DNA from: an uncultured Acetobacteraceae bacterium
GTDB taxonomy: Bacteria > Pseudomonadota > Alphaproteobacteria > Acetobacterales > Acetobacteraceae
DNA length: 34,442 nt
Direction of reading: 5' to 3'
Assembly (NCBI GenBank): GCA_937873205.1
Contig: CALMVO010000054.1
Span: 1 to 34,442, forward strand
The first letter of the stretch is position 1. Every line of letters begins with the position of its first letter. A program made the translations under genes and the position numbers. Shown here one piece after another: positions 1 through 7,409 of the stretch. A model generated the notes under the pieces. That model saw only the letters and a program-made list of their open reading frames with translations. It did no database searches and had not been told where the DNA came from.

Positions 1-1286
1 CCGGCAGCGTTCGCGTGCCGGGCGACAAGTCGATCAGCCACCGGGCGCTGATGTTCGCCGGCCTGGCCCCGGGCCGCACGCGCATCGCCGGCCTGCTCGA
101 TGGCGAGGACGTGCTGCGCACCGCCGCCGCGATGCGGGCGCTGGGTGCCGAGGTGGCGCGCGCCGGCAACGGCGTCTGGGAGGTCGTGGGGCAGGGCGTC
201 GGCCGGCTACGCGAGCCGAGCGACGTGCTCGACATGGGCAATTCCGGCACCGCGGCGCGGTTGCTCGCCGGCATCCTGGCCAGCCACGCGATGACCGCGG
301 TGATGACCGGCGACGACAGCCTGCGGCGACGCCCGATGGCCCGCGTGATCGAGCCGCTGGCGCTCGGCGGCGCCCGCTTCGCCGCGCGTGCCGGCGGCCG
401 GCTGCCGCTGTGCATCGAGGGCACCGAGGCAGCGCGGGCGATCGTCTGGCGGCAGCGCGTGGCCTCGGCGCAGGTGAAGTCGGCGATCCTGCTGGCCGGC
501 CTCAACGCCGAGGGCGAGACCGTGGTCGAGGAGCCGGTGCCGACCCGCGATCACAGCGAATGCATGCTGCGGCATTTCGGCGCCGCGGTCTCCGTGCGGC
601 CGGATGGTGCCGGCGGGACCGTGATCCGGCTGCAGGGCCGCCAGCTCCTGGTCGCTCGCGACGTCGCCGTGCCGGCGGACCCGTCCTCGGCGGCGTTCCC
701 GCTGGTGGCGGCCCTGCTGGTGCCGGGCTCCGAGGTCACGCTGACCGGCATCGGGCTCAACCCGCTGCGCACGGGGCTGTTCCTGACGTTGCGCGAGATG
801 GGGGCCGACCTGCGGATCATGAACGAGCACGTGGAGGGCGGCGAGGCGGTCGGCGACCTGGTGGTGCGGGCGAGCCGGCTGCGCGGCGTCCTGGTGCCGG
901 CGTCCCGGGCGCCCAGCATGATCGACGAGTATCCGATTCTGGCCGTTGCTGCCGCCTTCGCCACGGGCGAGACGCGGATGCGGGGTCTCTCCGAGCTGCG
1001 CGTGAAGGAGAGCGACCGGTTGGCGGCGACGCTGGCGCTGCTGGTCGACAACGGCGTGGCGGCGCGGACCGAGGACGACGAGCTGATCGTGACCGGCGAT
1101 GGCCGGCCGGCACCCGGCGGCGGGCAGGTGACGACCGCGATGGACCACCGGCTGGCGATGAGCGCCGTCGTACTCGGACTGGCCGCCGCGGCGCCGGTAG
1201 GCGTGGACGACACCGGCTTCATCGAGACCAGCTTCCCGGGATTTGTCCCGCTGATGAACGCGCTCGGCTGCGGGCTCCCGGCATGA
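1..1286 (+). CDS. aroA: 3-phosphoshikimate 1-carboxyvinyltransferase (EPSP synthase), 5' truncated
   Basis: This enzyme joins phosphoenolpyruvate to shikimate-3-phosphate, the sixth step of the shikimate pathway, in the cytosol. The window opens inside the gene: the reading frame is already open at base 3, and the GTG at 15 is an internal valine of the VPGDKSISHR motif, so only a short N-terminus is missing. Visible family motifs in order are GDKS, GNSGTAARLL, RRRPMARVIEPL, SAQVKSA, TRDHSE, DPSSAAFPLVAAL, DEYPILAVAAAFA, LRVKESDRLA and MDHRLAMS. GDKS, SAQxK and RxHxE are the signatures used to define class II (CP4-like) enzymes, but the fourth site reads NPLR instead of NxTR, and the glycine at the glyphosate-contact position (NSGT) is retained. 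The stop codon overlaps the cmk start (ATGA), so the two genes are translationally coupled. The assignment is secure; glyphosate response cannot be read from sequence alone. Confidence 0.97.
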   Translation, partial: GSVRVPGDKSISHRALMFAGLAPGRTRIAGLLDGEDVLRTAAAMRALGAEVARAGNGVWEVVGQGVGRLREPSDVLDMGNSGTAARLLAGILASHAMTAVMTGDDSLRRRPMARVIEPLALGGARFAARAGGRLPLCIEGTEAARAIVWRQRVASAQVKSAILLAGLNAEGETVVEEPVPTRDHSECMLRHFGAAVSVRPDGAGGTVIRLQGRQLLVARDVAVPADPSSAAFPLVAALLVPGSEVTLTGIGLNPLRTGLFLTLREMGADLRIMNEHVEGGEAVGDLVVRASRLRGVLVPASRAPSMIDEYPILAVAAAFATGETRMRGLSELRVKESDRLAATLALLVDNGVAARTEDDELIVTGDGRPAPGGGQVTTAMDHRLAMSAVVLGLAAAAPVGVDDTGFIETSFPGFVPLMNALGCGLPA

Positions 1287-1945
1287 CGGCGCGGCTGGTC
1301 GTGGCGGTTGACGGACCGGCGGCGGCAGGCAAGGGCACGCTGGCTCGTGCGCTGGCCGAGGCGCTGGGCCTGCCCTACCTCGATACCGGGCTGCTCTATC
1401 GCGGCGTCGGCCGGCGCATGCTGGACGCCGGGCTGTCGCCGGAGGCGGACGCCGGCGGCGAGGCCCGGGCGCTGCTGCCAATCGACCTCGCCCGGAGCGA
1501 CCTGCGGACGCCGGAGGTCGATCGCGCCGCCAGCCTGGTCGCGGCGCAGCCGGCGGTGCGGGCGGCGCTGCTGGCGTTCCAGCGCGGTTTCGGCGCGGCG
1601 CATGGCGCCGTGCTCGACGGCCGCGACATCGGTACGGTGATCTTCCCCGACGCGCCGGTGAAGCTGTTCGTCACCGCCTCGGTCCCGGCGCGGGCGGAGC
1701 GCCGTTGGCGGCAGCTCAACCCGGGCCGGAACCCTGATCTGGGGACGCTGCGGGTGGTCGCGGCCGAGCTGGAGGCGCGGGATCGGGCCGATGCCGCGCG
1801 GGCGGTGGCGCCGCTGCGGGCGGCGGCCGACGCCGTCGAGATCGATAGCGACCGGCTGGATGCCCGCGGGGTGTTGGAGACGGCGCTGGACATCGTGAAG
1901 GCCAGGGGCTTTGCCCCTGGACCCCATCAAAGGCCGAGCCTTTGA
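1283..1945 (+). CDS. cmk: Cytidylate kinase
   Basis: Cytidylate kinase phosphorylates CMP and dCMP using ATP in pyrimidine nucleotide salvage. The 220-residue product starts with the P-loop DGPAAAGKGT at residues 9-18, followed by YLDTGLLYR, the CMP-binding region, and LDGRDIGTVIFPDAPVKLFVTA around residues 112-133. RRWRQL and ARDRADAARAVAPL form the lid region. The ATG at 1283 overlaps the aroA stop by four bases, and the aroA-cmk-rpsA order is common in alphaproteobacteria. The last 14 or so residues (ARGFAPGPHQRPSL) are unusual: they are encoded by the left arm of a palindromic repeat at 1898-2017, and the stop codon lies inside a hairpin of that repeat. I infer that the ancestral protein ended near ...TALDIVKAR and that the element extended it. 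Confidence 0.96.
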   Translation: MTARLVVAVDGPAAAGKGTLARALAEALGLPYLDTGLLYRGVGRRMLDAGLSPEADAGGEARALLPIDLARSDLRTPEVDRAASLVAAQPAVRAALLAFQRGFGAAHGAVLDGRDIGTVIFPDAPVKLFVTASVPARAERRWRQLNPGRNPDLGTLRVVAAELEARDRADAARAVAPLRAAADAVEIDSDRLDARGVLETALDIVKARGFAPGPHQRPSL

Positions 1946-2017
1946 AATCCAATTCTTAAGGATGCGGGTCTGGGGCGGCTCGCCCCAGCGGGGTCCAGGG
2001 GCAGAGCCCCTGGCCTT
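1898..2017. repeat. Intergenic palindromic repeat element, copy A (three hairpins, about 28-bp inverted ends)
   Basis: The outer arms at 1898-1925 and 1990-2017 are inverted copies of each other with one mismatch (AAGGCCAGGGGCT and so on). Each arm is itself a palindrome around AGGGGC..GCCCCT. Between them are two perfect hairpins: TCAAAGGC/GCCTTTGA at 1927-1945 and CTGGGGCG/CGCCCCAG at 1970-1988. The element covers the end of cmk and most of the cmk-rpsA spacer. A related copy lies at 7291-7409. No T-tract follows, so it is not a standard intrinsic terminator, although an RNA-stabilising or attenuating role is possible. It resembles REP/MITE-like elements, which I believe are common in this bacterial group. 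Confidence 0.85.
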
Positions 2018-2026
2018 GCTTTTTCC

Positions 2027-2053
2027 TTGACTTCGAGGCTGGGGAGGTATTGC
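2027..2053 (+). promoter_or_regulatory. Possible rpsA promoter
   Basis: TTGACT at 2027-2032 is followed after 15 bases by TATTGC at 2048-2053. It sits just downstream of repeat copy A and about 140 bases before the rpsA start. The spacer is short and the -10 is weak, so this is only a candidate. An independent rpsA promoter would be expected because the repeat separates rpsA from cmk. Confidence 0.25.
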
Positions 2054-2193
2054 TGCCGCCTCGCAGGCACGTCCACACGGAACGGCCCGTTTCGTCGTAA
2101 CCGGTCCGCCGAAGCGGGCAAGACGTGCTGCCGCGGCAGGGCGCAAGACCGTCGCCGGCGTCAGCCGGATCAGACGCGGGATCCTTCTGCCAC

Positions 2194-3921
2194 ATGGCAT
2201 CAGCCACCACGCTTGCACGCCCCGCCGCCGACCATTTCGGTGGCGAGGATTTCGCCTCCCTGCTCGACGAGACCCTCGGCCGCGACGTCGGCTTCGACGG
2301 CTCCGTCGTCACCGGCACGGTCGTCCGCCTCACCGACGAGTTCGCCATCGTCGATGTCGGCCTGAAGAGCGAGGGCCGTGTTGCCCTCCGCGAGTTCGGT
2401 CTCCCCGGCACCGATCACGAGGTGAAGCCGGGCGACGTCATCGAGCTCTACGTCGAGCGCTACGAGGATCGCGACGGCGCCATCGTGCTGTCGCGCGAGA
2501 AGGCGCGCCGCGAGGAGGCCTGGACCAACCTGGAGAAGGCGTTCGAGGGTAGCCAGCGCGTCCAGGGCACCATCTATGGCCGGGTCAAGGGCGGCTTCAC
2601 CGTCGATCTCGGCGGCGCTATGGCGTTCCTGCCCGGCTCCCAGGTCGACATCCGCCCGGTGCGCGACGTCGGCCCGCTGATGGGCAGCCCGCAGCCATTC
2701 CAGATCCTCAAGATGGACCGCGCGCGCGGCAACATCGTCGTCTCGCGCCGTGCGGTGCTGGAGGAGACTCGGGCCGAGCAGCGTTCGGAGCTGATCCAGG
2801 GCCTGAAGGAGGGCATGATCCTCGACGGCGTGGTGAAGAACATCACCGATTACGGCGCCTTCGTGGATCTGGGCGGCGTCGACGGACTGCTGCATGTCAC
2901 CGACATCGCCTGGAAGCGCATCAACCATCCATCCGAGGCGCTGCAGATCGGCCAGCAGGTCCGGGTGCAGGTGATCCGCTTCAACTCCGACACGCAGCGC
3001 ATCTCGCTGGGCATGAAGCAGCTCGAGGCCGATCCGTGGGAGGGTGTTGCGATCAAGTACCCGCCGGGGGCCCGCTACAGCGGTCGCGTCACCAACATCA
3101 CCGACTACGGCGCCTTCGTGGAGCTGGAGCCGGGCGTCGAGGGCCTGGTGCACGTCTCCGAGATGAGCTGGACCAAGAAGAACGTCCACCCGGGCAAGAT
3201 CGTCGCCACCAGCCAGGAGGTGGACGTGATGGTGCTGGACGTGGACAGCTCCAAGCGTCGCATCTCGCTCGGCCTGAAGCAGGTGCAGCGCAACCCGTGG
3301 GAGCTGTTCGCCGAGGAGCACAAGGTCGGCTCCAACGTCGAGGGCGAGATCCGCAACATCACCGAGTTCGGGCTGTTCATCGGCATCTCGGCCGACATCG
3401 ACGGCATGGTGCACATGTCGGACATCTCCTGGGACGAGGCCGGCGAGGCGGCGATGGCCGCCTACGAGAAGGGCCAGGTCATCCAGGCGCGGGTGCTGGA
3501 CGTCGACGTCGAGAAGGAGCGCATCTCGCTCGGCATCAAGCAGCTGCATGACGACCCGGCCGCCGACACGCTCAGCCGCGTGAACAAGGGCGCGGTGGTG
3601 ACCTGCATCGTCACCGCGGTGCAGGCGAACGGCATCGAGGTGAAGGTGGACGAGGTGCTGACCGGCTTCATCCGGCGCGCCGAGCTCGCCCGCGACAAGG
3701 CCGAGCAGCGCCCGGAGCGCTTCGCGGTCGGCGAGAAGGTCGACGCCAAGGTGGTGTCGGTCGATCGCGCATCGCGCAAGCTGTCGCTGACCATCAAGGG
3801 TCGCGAGGTCGAGGAGGACAAGGCGGCGGTCAGCGAGTATGGCTCGTCCGACAGCGGCGCCTCGCTCGGCGACATCCTGTCGGCGGCGATCCGCCGCCGC
3901 AGCGCGCAGACGCCCGAGTGA
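2194..3921 (+). CDS. rpsA: 30S ribosomal protein S1
   Basis: Protein S1 binds mRNA on the small ribosomal subunit and helps initiate translation, especially on leaders with weak Shine-Dalgarno sequences. The 575-residue product carries six S1 (OB-fold) repeats at roughly residues 37-103, 120-186, 205-274, 291-361, 378-449 and 463-533. Repeats 3 and 4 contain the near-identical NITDYGAFV motif, and several repeats end with RISLG(M/L/I)KQ. The ATG at 2194 (MASATTLARP) is chosen because the open frame upstream is low-quality sequence with no similarity to S1 N-termini; a strong Shine-Dalgarno is not visible. The gene follows aroA-cmk and is closed by an intrinsic terminator at 3952. An ihfB gene, often downstream in proteobacteria, is absent here. 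Confidence 0.97.
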   Translation: MASATTLARPAADHFGGEDFASLLDETLGRDVGFDGSVVTGTVVRLTDEFAIVDVGLKSEGRVALREFGLPGTDHEVKPGDVIELYVERYEDRDGAIVLSREKARREEAWTNLEKAFEGSQRVQGTIYGRVKGGFTVDLGGAMAFLPGSQVDIRPVRDVGPLMGSPQPFQILKMDRARGNIVVSRRAVLEETRAEQRSELIQGLKEGMILDGVVKNITDYGAFVDLGGVDGLLHVTDIAWKRINHPSEALQIGQQVRVQVIRFNSDTQRISLGMKQLEADPWEGVAIKYPPGARYSGRVTNITDYGAFVELEPGVEGLVHVSEMSWTKKNVHPGKIVATSQEVDVMVLDVDSSKRRISLGLKQVQRNPWELFAEEHKVGSNVEGEIRNITEFGLFIGISADIDGMVHMSDISWDEAGEAAMAAYEKGQVIQARVLDVDVEKERISLGIKQLHDDPAADTLSRVNKGAVVTCIVTAVQANGIEVKVDEVLTGFIRRAELARDKAEQRPERFAVGEKVDAKVVSVDRASRKLSLTIKGREVEEDKAAVSEYGSSDSGASLGDILSAAIRRRSAQTPE

Positions 3922-3951
3922 TAGCGGGCGCCTCGCAGGCCTAATGACCAG

Positions 3952-3980
3952 GGCGGCGCCGGTAACGGTGCCGCCTTTTT
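3952..3980 (+). terminator. Rho-independent terminator of rpsA
   Basis: A 10-bp stem, GGCGGCGCCG paired with CGGTGCCGCC (one G-T pair), is closed by a GTAA tetraloop and followed directly by five T residues at 3976-3980. It lies about 30 bases after the rpsA stop, in the orientation expected for ending the rpsA transcript. Confidence 0.88.
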
Positions 3981-4025
3981 CGTGGCCTCGACCGAGGCCG
4001 GTTTTCTACCGGAAGCAGTCCGCTC

Positions 4026-4538
4026 ATGAGCGTTGCCGATCGGGTCAACCAGTTCGACGTGTGGCTGCTGGACCGGGTGTTTCAGCCGATGGTCGACCGG
4101 TTGCCGGAGCGGCCATCCGGCTTCGACATCGGGCTCAGCATGCAGCTCGGCGCGGTGGTGCTGAGTGCGGCCTCGATCGTGGCGCTGATCGCAACCGGCG
4201 TGATCGGCGTCCTGAATGGCTTCAGCAACGTGCTGATCTGGCTGTTCGGGGTCGCGTTCTACATCGGCAACTCGCGGATGCGCCCGTTGGTGCGGCCAGG
4301 CCACGCCAATCCGCTGCGGCTGATGCTGCAGGGCATGCGGCCGCTCTCGATTCCGTTCCTCGGCTACAGCATCTGGATCATGGTCAGCGCGCCGCCGGAG
4401 CTGGAGATAGCGTTCCGCTTCAACGCACTTGCCGACCTGCTCTACGTGATCGGGCTCTACGTGATCTCGTGCCAGCCCAAGCCGCCGGCGTATCGGCGCA
4501 CCGTCGTGGACTGGACGCCGCGCCAGGCGCGGTCGTGA
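4026..4538 (+). CDS. Small inner-membrane protein of unknown function
   Basis: I do not recognise this 170-residue protein. After a soluble N-terminus of about 37 residues (MSVADRVNQFDVWLLD) it has four likely membrane helices, near residues 38-62, 66-82, 107-122 and 133-150. A short basic loop (NSRMRPLVRPGH) separates the second and third, and the tail is charged. The ATG at 4026 is preceded by GGAAG at a workable distance. Base composition matches the surrounding chromosome, so it looks native. It stands alone between the rpsA terminator and a repeat element, so context gives no functional clue. Confidence 0.75.
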   Translation: MSVADRVNQFDVWLLDRVFQPMVDRLPERPSGFDIGLSMQLGAVVLSAASIVALIATGVIGVLNGFSNVLIWLFGVAFYIGNSRMRPLVRPGHANPLRLMLQGMRPLSIPFLGYSIWIMVSAPPELEIAFRFNALADLLYVIGLYVISCQPKPPAYRRTVVDWTPRQARS

Positions 4539-4545
4539 GTGCGGG

Positions 4546-4655
4546 TCTAGAGCATCATCCGATCGAACAAACTCGTTCGATCGGATAAAGATGCTCGTCA
4601 AAACAATAAGCTAGAGGATAATCCGTGAGCCTAAGCGATCGGATCATCTTCTAGA
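4546..4655. repeat. 110-bp palindromic element with TCTAGA ends
   Basis: The element begins TCTAGAGCATCATCCGATCG at 4546, and its far end read on the other strand is TCTAGAAGATGATCCGATCG from 4655, giving about 20-bp inverted ends with two mismatches. The left half contains a second perfect palindrome, ATCCGATCGAAC/GTTCGATCGGAT, around 4557-4586. It encodes nothing. Similar TCTAGAGCAT...GATCGG elements are, from memory, frequent in Rhizobiales and Acetobacteraceae. Its right TCTAGA supplies the TAG stop codon of the neighbouring minus-strand gene. Confidence 0.8.
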
Positions 4656-4806
4656 AGTCGATGCAGCGGCCCTTGACGGTCCAATCGCCGTAGCGCGTCG
4701 GATCGTGCTCCTTCGGGCCGCCGATCTCGGCCTCCACGGGCTGGGTCATGGGGGTTACAGGCTCGGGAAGGACTGGCTCGGGGGGGGTGTCTGAGGTCTC
4801 GGTCAT
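4651..4806 (-). CDS. DUF1674 / SdhAF4-like succinate dehydrogenase assembly factor
   Basis: Members of this family bind the flavinated catalytic subunit SdhA and help assemble succinate dehydrogenase (complex II). The 51-residue product ends with the family hallmark EIGGPKEHDPTRYGDW followed by KGRCIDF. The N-terminal half is a low-complexity Pro/Glu linker (PPEPVLPEPVTP), as is usual for these proteins. The ATG at 4806 is chosen; the frame stays open to a TTG at 4908, but that extension is Arg-rich and unlike the family. The TAG stop falls within the terminal TCTAGA of the adjacent repeat element. No sdh genes are in the window, so the link to complex II rests on family knowledge. Confidence 0.85.
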   Translation of the reverse strand: MTETSDTPPEPVLPEPVTPMTQPVEAEIGGPKEHDPTRYGDWTVKGRCIDF

Positions 4807-4910
4807 GATCCGGATATGGGTGTCGCGGCGGCGGCGCACGAGGGCATCGCGATCGGAAACCAGGCTGCGCACGTCGTCCTGCGCCGTAGCGGCGCCGGTC
4901 GGCGTCAATT

Positions 4911-6137
4911 ATGGTGCGGGCGATGGATTTCTATCCCGTCTGGCCGGCCTTCGCGATCTCCGCGATCCTGCTGGTGCTGGTCGGCCTGCCGCCCTTCGCG
5001 TCCGCCGACGCGCCGCCGGCACCGCGGCCGGGCCGCCTGCAGACCATCGACGGGTTGCGCGGATTCCTGTCGCTGGCCGTCCTGTTCCACCATGGCGCGA
5101 TCTACCACCGCTACCTGACGGACGGGGCCTGGACCTTGCCGCCCAGCCGCTTCTACGCCCTGCTCGGCGGTTGCGGCGTCTCGGTGTTCTTCATGATCAC
5201 CGGCTATTTGTTCTGGGGCCGCCTGATCGACGAATGCCGCCGTCCGGACTGGGTGCGGCTCTATGTCGGCCGCCTGTTCCGGATCGCGCCCATCTACCTG
5301 CTCGCCATCCTCGGCTTGCTGGTGCTGGTCATGATGCAGTCGGATTGGATGATGCGGGTCTCGCCGGCCTCGTTCATGCAGGGACTGGCGCCTTGGCTGG
5401 CACTCGGCTTCCTCGACTTCAGCGACATCAACGGGCATCCGTTCACCCAGAACCTGATTGCCGGCGTGACCTGGTCGCTCCATTACGAATGGTTGTTCTA
5501 CCTGGCGCTGCCGCTGATGGCGTTCGCGGCGGGCACCGGGACGATCCGTATTGGCGTGATGCTCATCGCCGTGGCCACCGGGTTCCTGCTGGTCGCCTGC
5601 GGCGGTGCGTTCGACAATCCCGGATCGCATTTCGGCTTTGCAACGCTGTTCCTGATCGGGATGGGCTGCGCCACGCTGGACCGGCGGGGCTGGACCGCGA
5701 CGCCTCGCGACGGGATCGCGTCCACGGCGGCCGTCTTGCTCCTGTTGGCGCTCTGCCATCTCTGCCGGTCCGCCTACACGCCGCTGGCGATGATCCTGCT
5801 TGGGATCTGCTTCTACCTCGTCATCTCCGGCTGCTCCCTGTTCGGGCTGCTGACGCTTCGCGCGTCGCGGCGGCTCGGCGACATCAGCTACGGCGTCTAC
5901 ATGCTGCAGGGCCTGGTGCTGGCCTCGATGTTCCAGTGCGAGCCGGTCCGGCGCTTCGCGCTGATGTCGCCATGGCGGCATTGGACGGTCATCCTGGCCG
6001 CGGCGGCGGTCCTGGTCGTGGTAGCCACCTTCGCGCACCGCTGGATCGAACGGCCCGGCATCTCGGCCGGCAGGCGCGTCGCCCGACTGCTTCCGCGCCG
6101 GTGCGACCGTCTGCCGGTGCCCAGCCGGGCTGGGTAG
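4911..6137 (+). CDS. Acyltransferase family 3 membrane protein (OafA/YrhL type)
   Basis: Acyltransferase-3 proteins are multispan inner-membrane enzymes that transfer acetyl or other acyl groups to exported sugars such as O-antigen, exopolysaccharide or peptidoglycan. The 408-residue product has about ten hydrophobic helices. The diagnostic motif near the start of the domain is DGLRGFLSLAVLFHH, with the R-x10-H pair at Arg50 and His61. Other family features are FFMITGYLFWGRL near 95-107, WSLHYEWLFYLALPL near 188-203 and GDISYGVYMLQG near 325-337. The ATG at 4911 gives MVRAMDFYPV; an in-frame ATG at 4923 is an alternative. No glycosyltransferases are adjacent, so the substrate is unknown. It ends eight bases from the convergent ccmI stop. 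Confidence 0.88.
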   Translation: MVRAMDFYPVWPAFAISAILLVLVGLPPFASADAPPAPRPGRLQTIDGLRGFLSLAVLFHHGAIYHRYLTDGAWTLPPSRFYALLGGCGVSVFFMITGYLFWGRLIDECRRPDWVRLYVGRLFRIAPIYLLAILGLLVLVMMQSDWMMRVSPASFMQGLAPWLALGFLDFSDINGHPFTQNLIAGVTWSLHYEWLFYLALPLMAFAAGTGTIRIGVMLIAVATGFLLVACGGAFDNPGSHFGFATLFLIGMGCATLDRRGWTATPRDGIASTAAVLLLLALCHLCRSAYTPLAMILLGICFYLVISGCSLFGLLTLRASRRLGDISYGVYMLQGLVLASMFQCEPVRRFALMSPWRHWTVILAAAAVLVVVATFAHRWIERPGISAGRRVARLLPRRCDRLPVPSRAG

Positions 6138-6145
6138 CCGCGAGG

Positions 6146-6871
6146 TCAGCGATGCTCGGACTGGGCCAGGCGCTCTTCCGCCAGCTGCCGCCAGGGCGCA
6201 TCGGCCGGCGCCGCGTCAAGCGCGTGGCGGAACAGCGCCGCCGAAGCTGGGCTTACGGCGCCCTCGGCCTGGCTTTGCGCCTCGGCTACCTGGACCGCCA
6301 GCGTCGGGTCGTAGCCGTGCCCGAGCGCCACGGTCCAGGCGGCGGCGGCAGCGGCCCAATGGCCGCGCGACGCCTCGGCCTGGCCCAGCAGCAGGTAGCC
6401 CTGGCGGGTCTGCTGGGTCGCGGGATCGAGGCTTGCCAGGCCGTGGCGCAGGCTGGCGATCAGCGCGTCGTCCTGATGGAGCCGGGCGCCGGCCTGGGCC
6501 AGGCGCAGCGCGTCCGGCTGCGCCGGCAACGTCGGATGGCCACCCAGCAGGTAGAGACCGATGGCGATCGGCGCCACCGGCAGCAGGGCGGGGACAACGG
6601 TGCGGCGGCGCCGGACCCGGGGGGGTGGGAGGTCCTCGGCGGCGGCGGCGAGCAGGCGGCGCTGCACCTCCAGCCGGGCTGCCTGCTGCTCGCCCGCCTC
6701 GATCAGCCCGTCGGCACGGTCGCGGTCGAGCTCGCGAAGCTGCGCGCGGTGCAGCGCCAGCGCCGGGGCGTGGTGGTCGCGGATGGTGCCGGGCCGGCGT
6801 CCGGCCAGCGCCGCCGGCAGCAGCGCCAGCGCGCAGAGCAGGGCGATTTCGATCCACAGCACCGCCTGCAT
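6146..6871 (-). CDS. ccmI: Cytochrome c maturation protein CcmI (CycH)
   Basis: CcmI presents the unfolded apocytochrome c to the haem ligation complex CcmFH. The 241-residue product has a first membrane helix at about residues 3-23 (LWIEIALLCALALLPAALAG), then a cytoplasmic segment rich in Leu, Glu and Arg. A second membrane helix lies near 95-115, followed by a periplasmic C-terminal half with TPR-like helices (RQGYLLLGQAEASRGHWAAAAAAW). Its ATG overlaps the ccmH stop as TGATG, so translation is coupled. It is the last gene of the ccm operon. The sequence is poorly conserved outside the N-terminus, as is normal for CcmI, and position in the operon supports the call. Confidence 0.88.
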   Translation of the reverse strand: MQAVLWIEIALLCALALLPAALAGRRPGTIRDHHAPALALHRAQLRELDRDRADGLIEAGEQQAARLEVQRRLLAAAAEDLPPPRVRRRRTVVPALLPVAPIAIGLYLLGGHPTLPAQPDALRLAQAGARLHQDDALIASLRHGLASLDPATQQTRQGYLLLGQAEASRGHWAAAAAAWTVALGHGYDPTLAVQVAEAQSQAEGAVSPASAALFRHALDAAPADAPWRQLAEERLAQSEHR

Positions 6872-7323
6872 CAGCGCATCAGCTCGGCCAGCCGCGCCCG
6901 CTCCTCGGGCGCCAGCGGCGCCGGCGGCAGCGGACGACGGCGGAGGCCGAGCCAGGCGGCCAGCAGCCCGGTGGCGATCGCCAGCATCGGCATCGCCCAC
7001 AGCAGCAGGGTGAGGGCGGAGAGTCGTGGCTGCAGCCGGATGAAGTCGCCGTAGCGGCGGACCATCCAGGCCATCACCTGCGCGTCGCTGTCGCCGGCGG
7101 CGACCTGCATCCGGACGACGTGACGCAGGTCGCGGGCGAGGTCGGCGCCGCTGTCCTCGATGCTCTCGTTCTGGCAGACCAGGCAGCGTAGGCGCGCGCC
7201 GATCGCCTCGGCGCGGGCCTCCTGGACCGGGTTGCGGAGCATCTCGGATGGGTCGCTCACGGCCCAGGCCGGAGACGAGAAGAGAAGAAGAAGGCCAAGG
7301 GCTCTGCCCCTGGGCCCCGCCAA
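6871..7323 (-). CDS. ccmH: Cytochrome c maturation protein CcmH (CycL)
   Basis: CcmH is a membrane-anchored periplasmic thiol oxidoreductase that reduces the CXXCH motif of apocytochrome c before haem attachment. The product carries the hallmark LRCLVCQNESI with Cys47 and Cys50. A C-terminal membrane helix follows near residues 103-123 and a short charged tail ends in ERARLAELMR. There is no ATG or GTG that yields a signal peptide. The best start is a TTG at 7323, giving MAGPRGRALGLLLLFSSPAWA, a good signal peptide, with AAAGG eight bases upstream. That TTG and the basic n-region lie inside the palindromic repeat at 7291-7409. The start is therefore inferred; the rest of the protein is secure. 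The gene lies between ccmG and ccmI. Confidence 0.88.
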   Translation of the reverse strand: MAGPRGRALGLLLLFSSPAWAVSDPSEMLRNPVQEARAEAIGARLRCLVCQNESIEDSGADLARDLRHVVRMQVAAGDSDAQVMAWMVRRYGDFIRLQPRLSALTLLLWAMPMLAIATGLLAAWLGLRRRPLPPAPLAPEERARLAELMR

Positions 7324-7409
7324 AGGCGCAGCCTTTAGAAACCACTGACAAGCAGGGGTGCAGGGGACGACTGTCCCCTGCCGGGTCCAGGGTAGAGCCC
7401 TGGCTTTCA
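7291..7409. repeat. Intergenic palindromic repeat element, copy B
   Basis: This is a relative of the element at 1898-2017. The left arm (from 7291, AAGGCCAAGGGCTCTGCCCC and on) is inverted relative to the right arm (7384-7409). Between them are CAAAGGC/GCCTTT with a three-base loop (7321-7337) and a perfect 9-bp hairpin, GCAGGGGAC/GTCCCCTGC, with a GACT loop (7360-7381). It fills the whole space between the ccmG stop and the ccmH signal peptide. Inside an operon it could modulate RNA stability or ccmH translation. Confidence 0.82.

Noticed and set aside
2200-3549. A 449-codon minus-strand frame opposite rpsA
   Set aside because: Antisense shadow of the S1 repeats; its own apparent repeats merely mirror the repeated S1 domains.
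4557-4597. Hairpin downstream of the small membrane protein as intrinsic terminator
   Set aside because: No T-tract follows in either direction; it is part of a repeat element with TCTAGA ends.
4806-4908. N-terminal extension of the SdhAF4-like protein from a TTG at 4908
   Set aside because: The extension is Arg/Asp-rich, has no ribosome-binding site and is unlike family N-termini; the ATG at 4806 gives a normal length.
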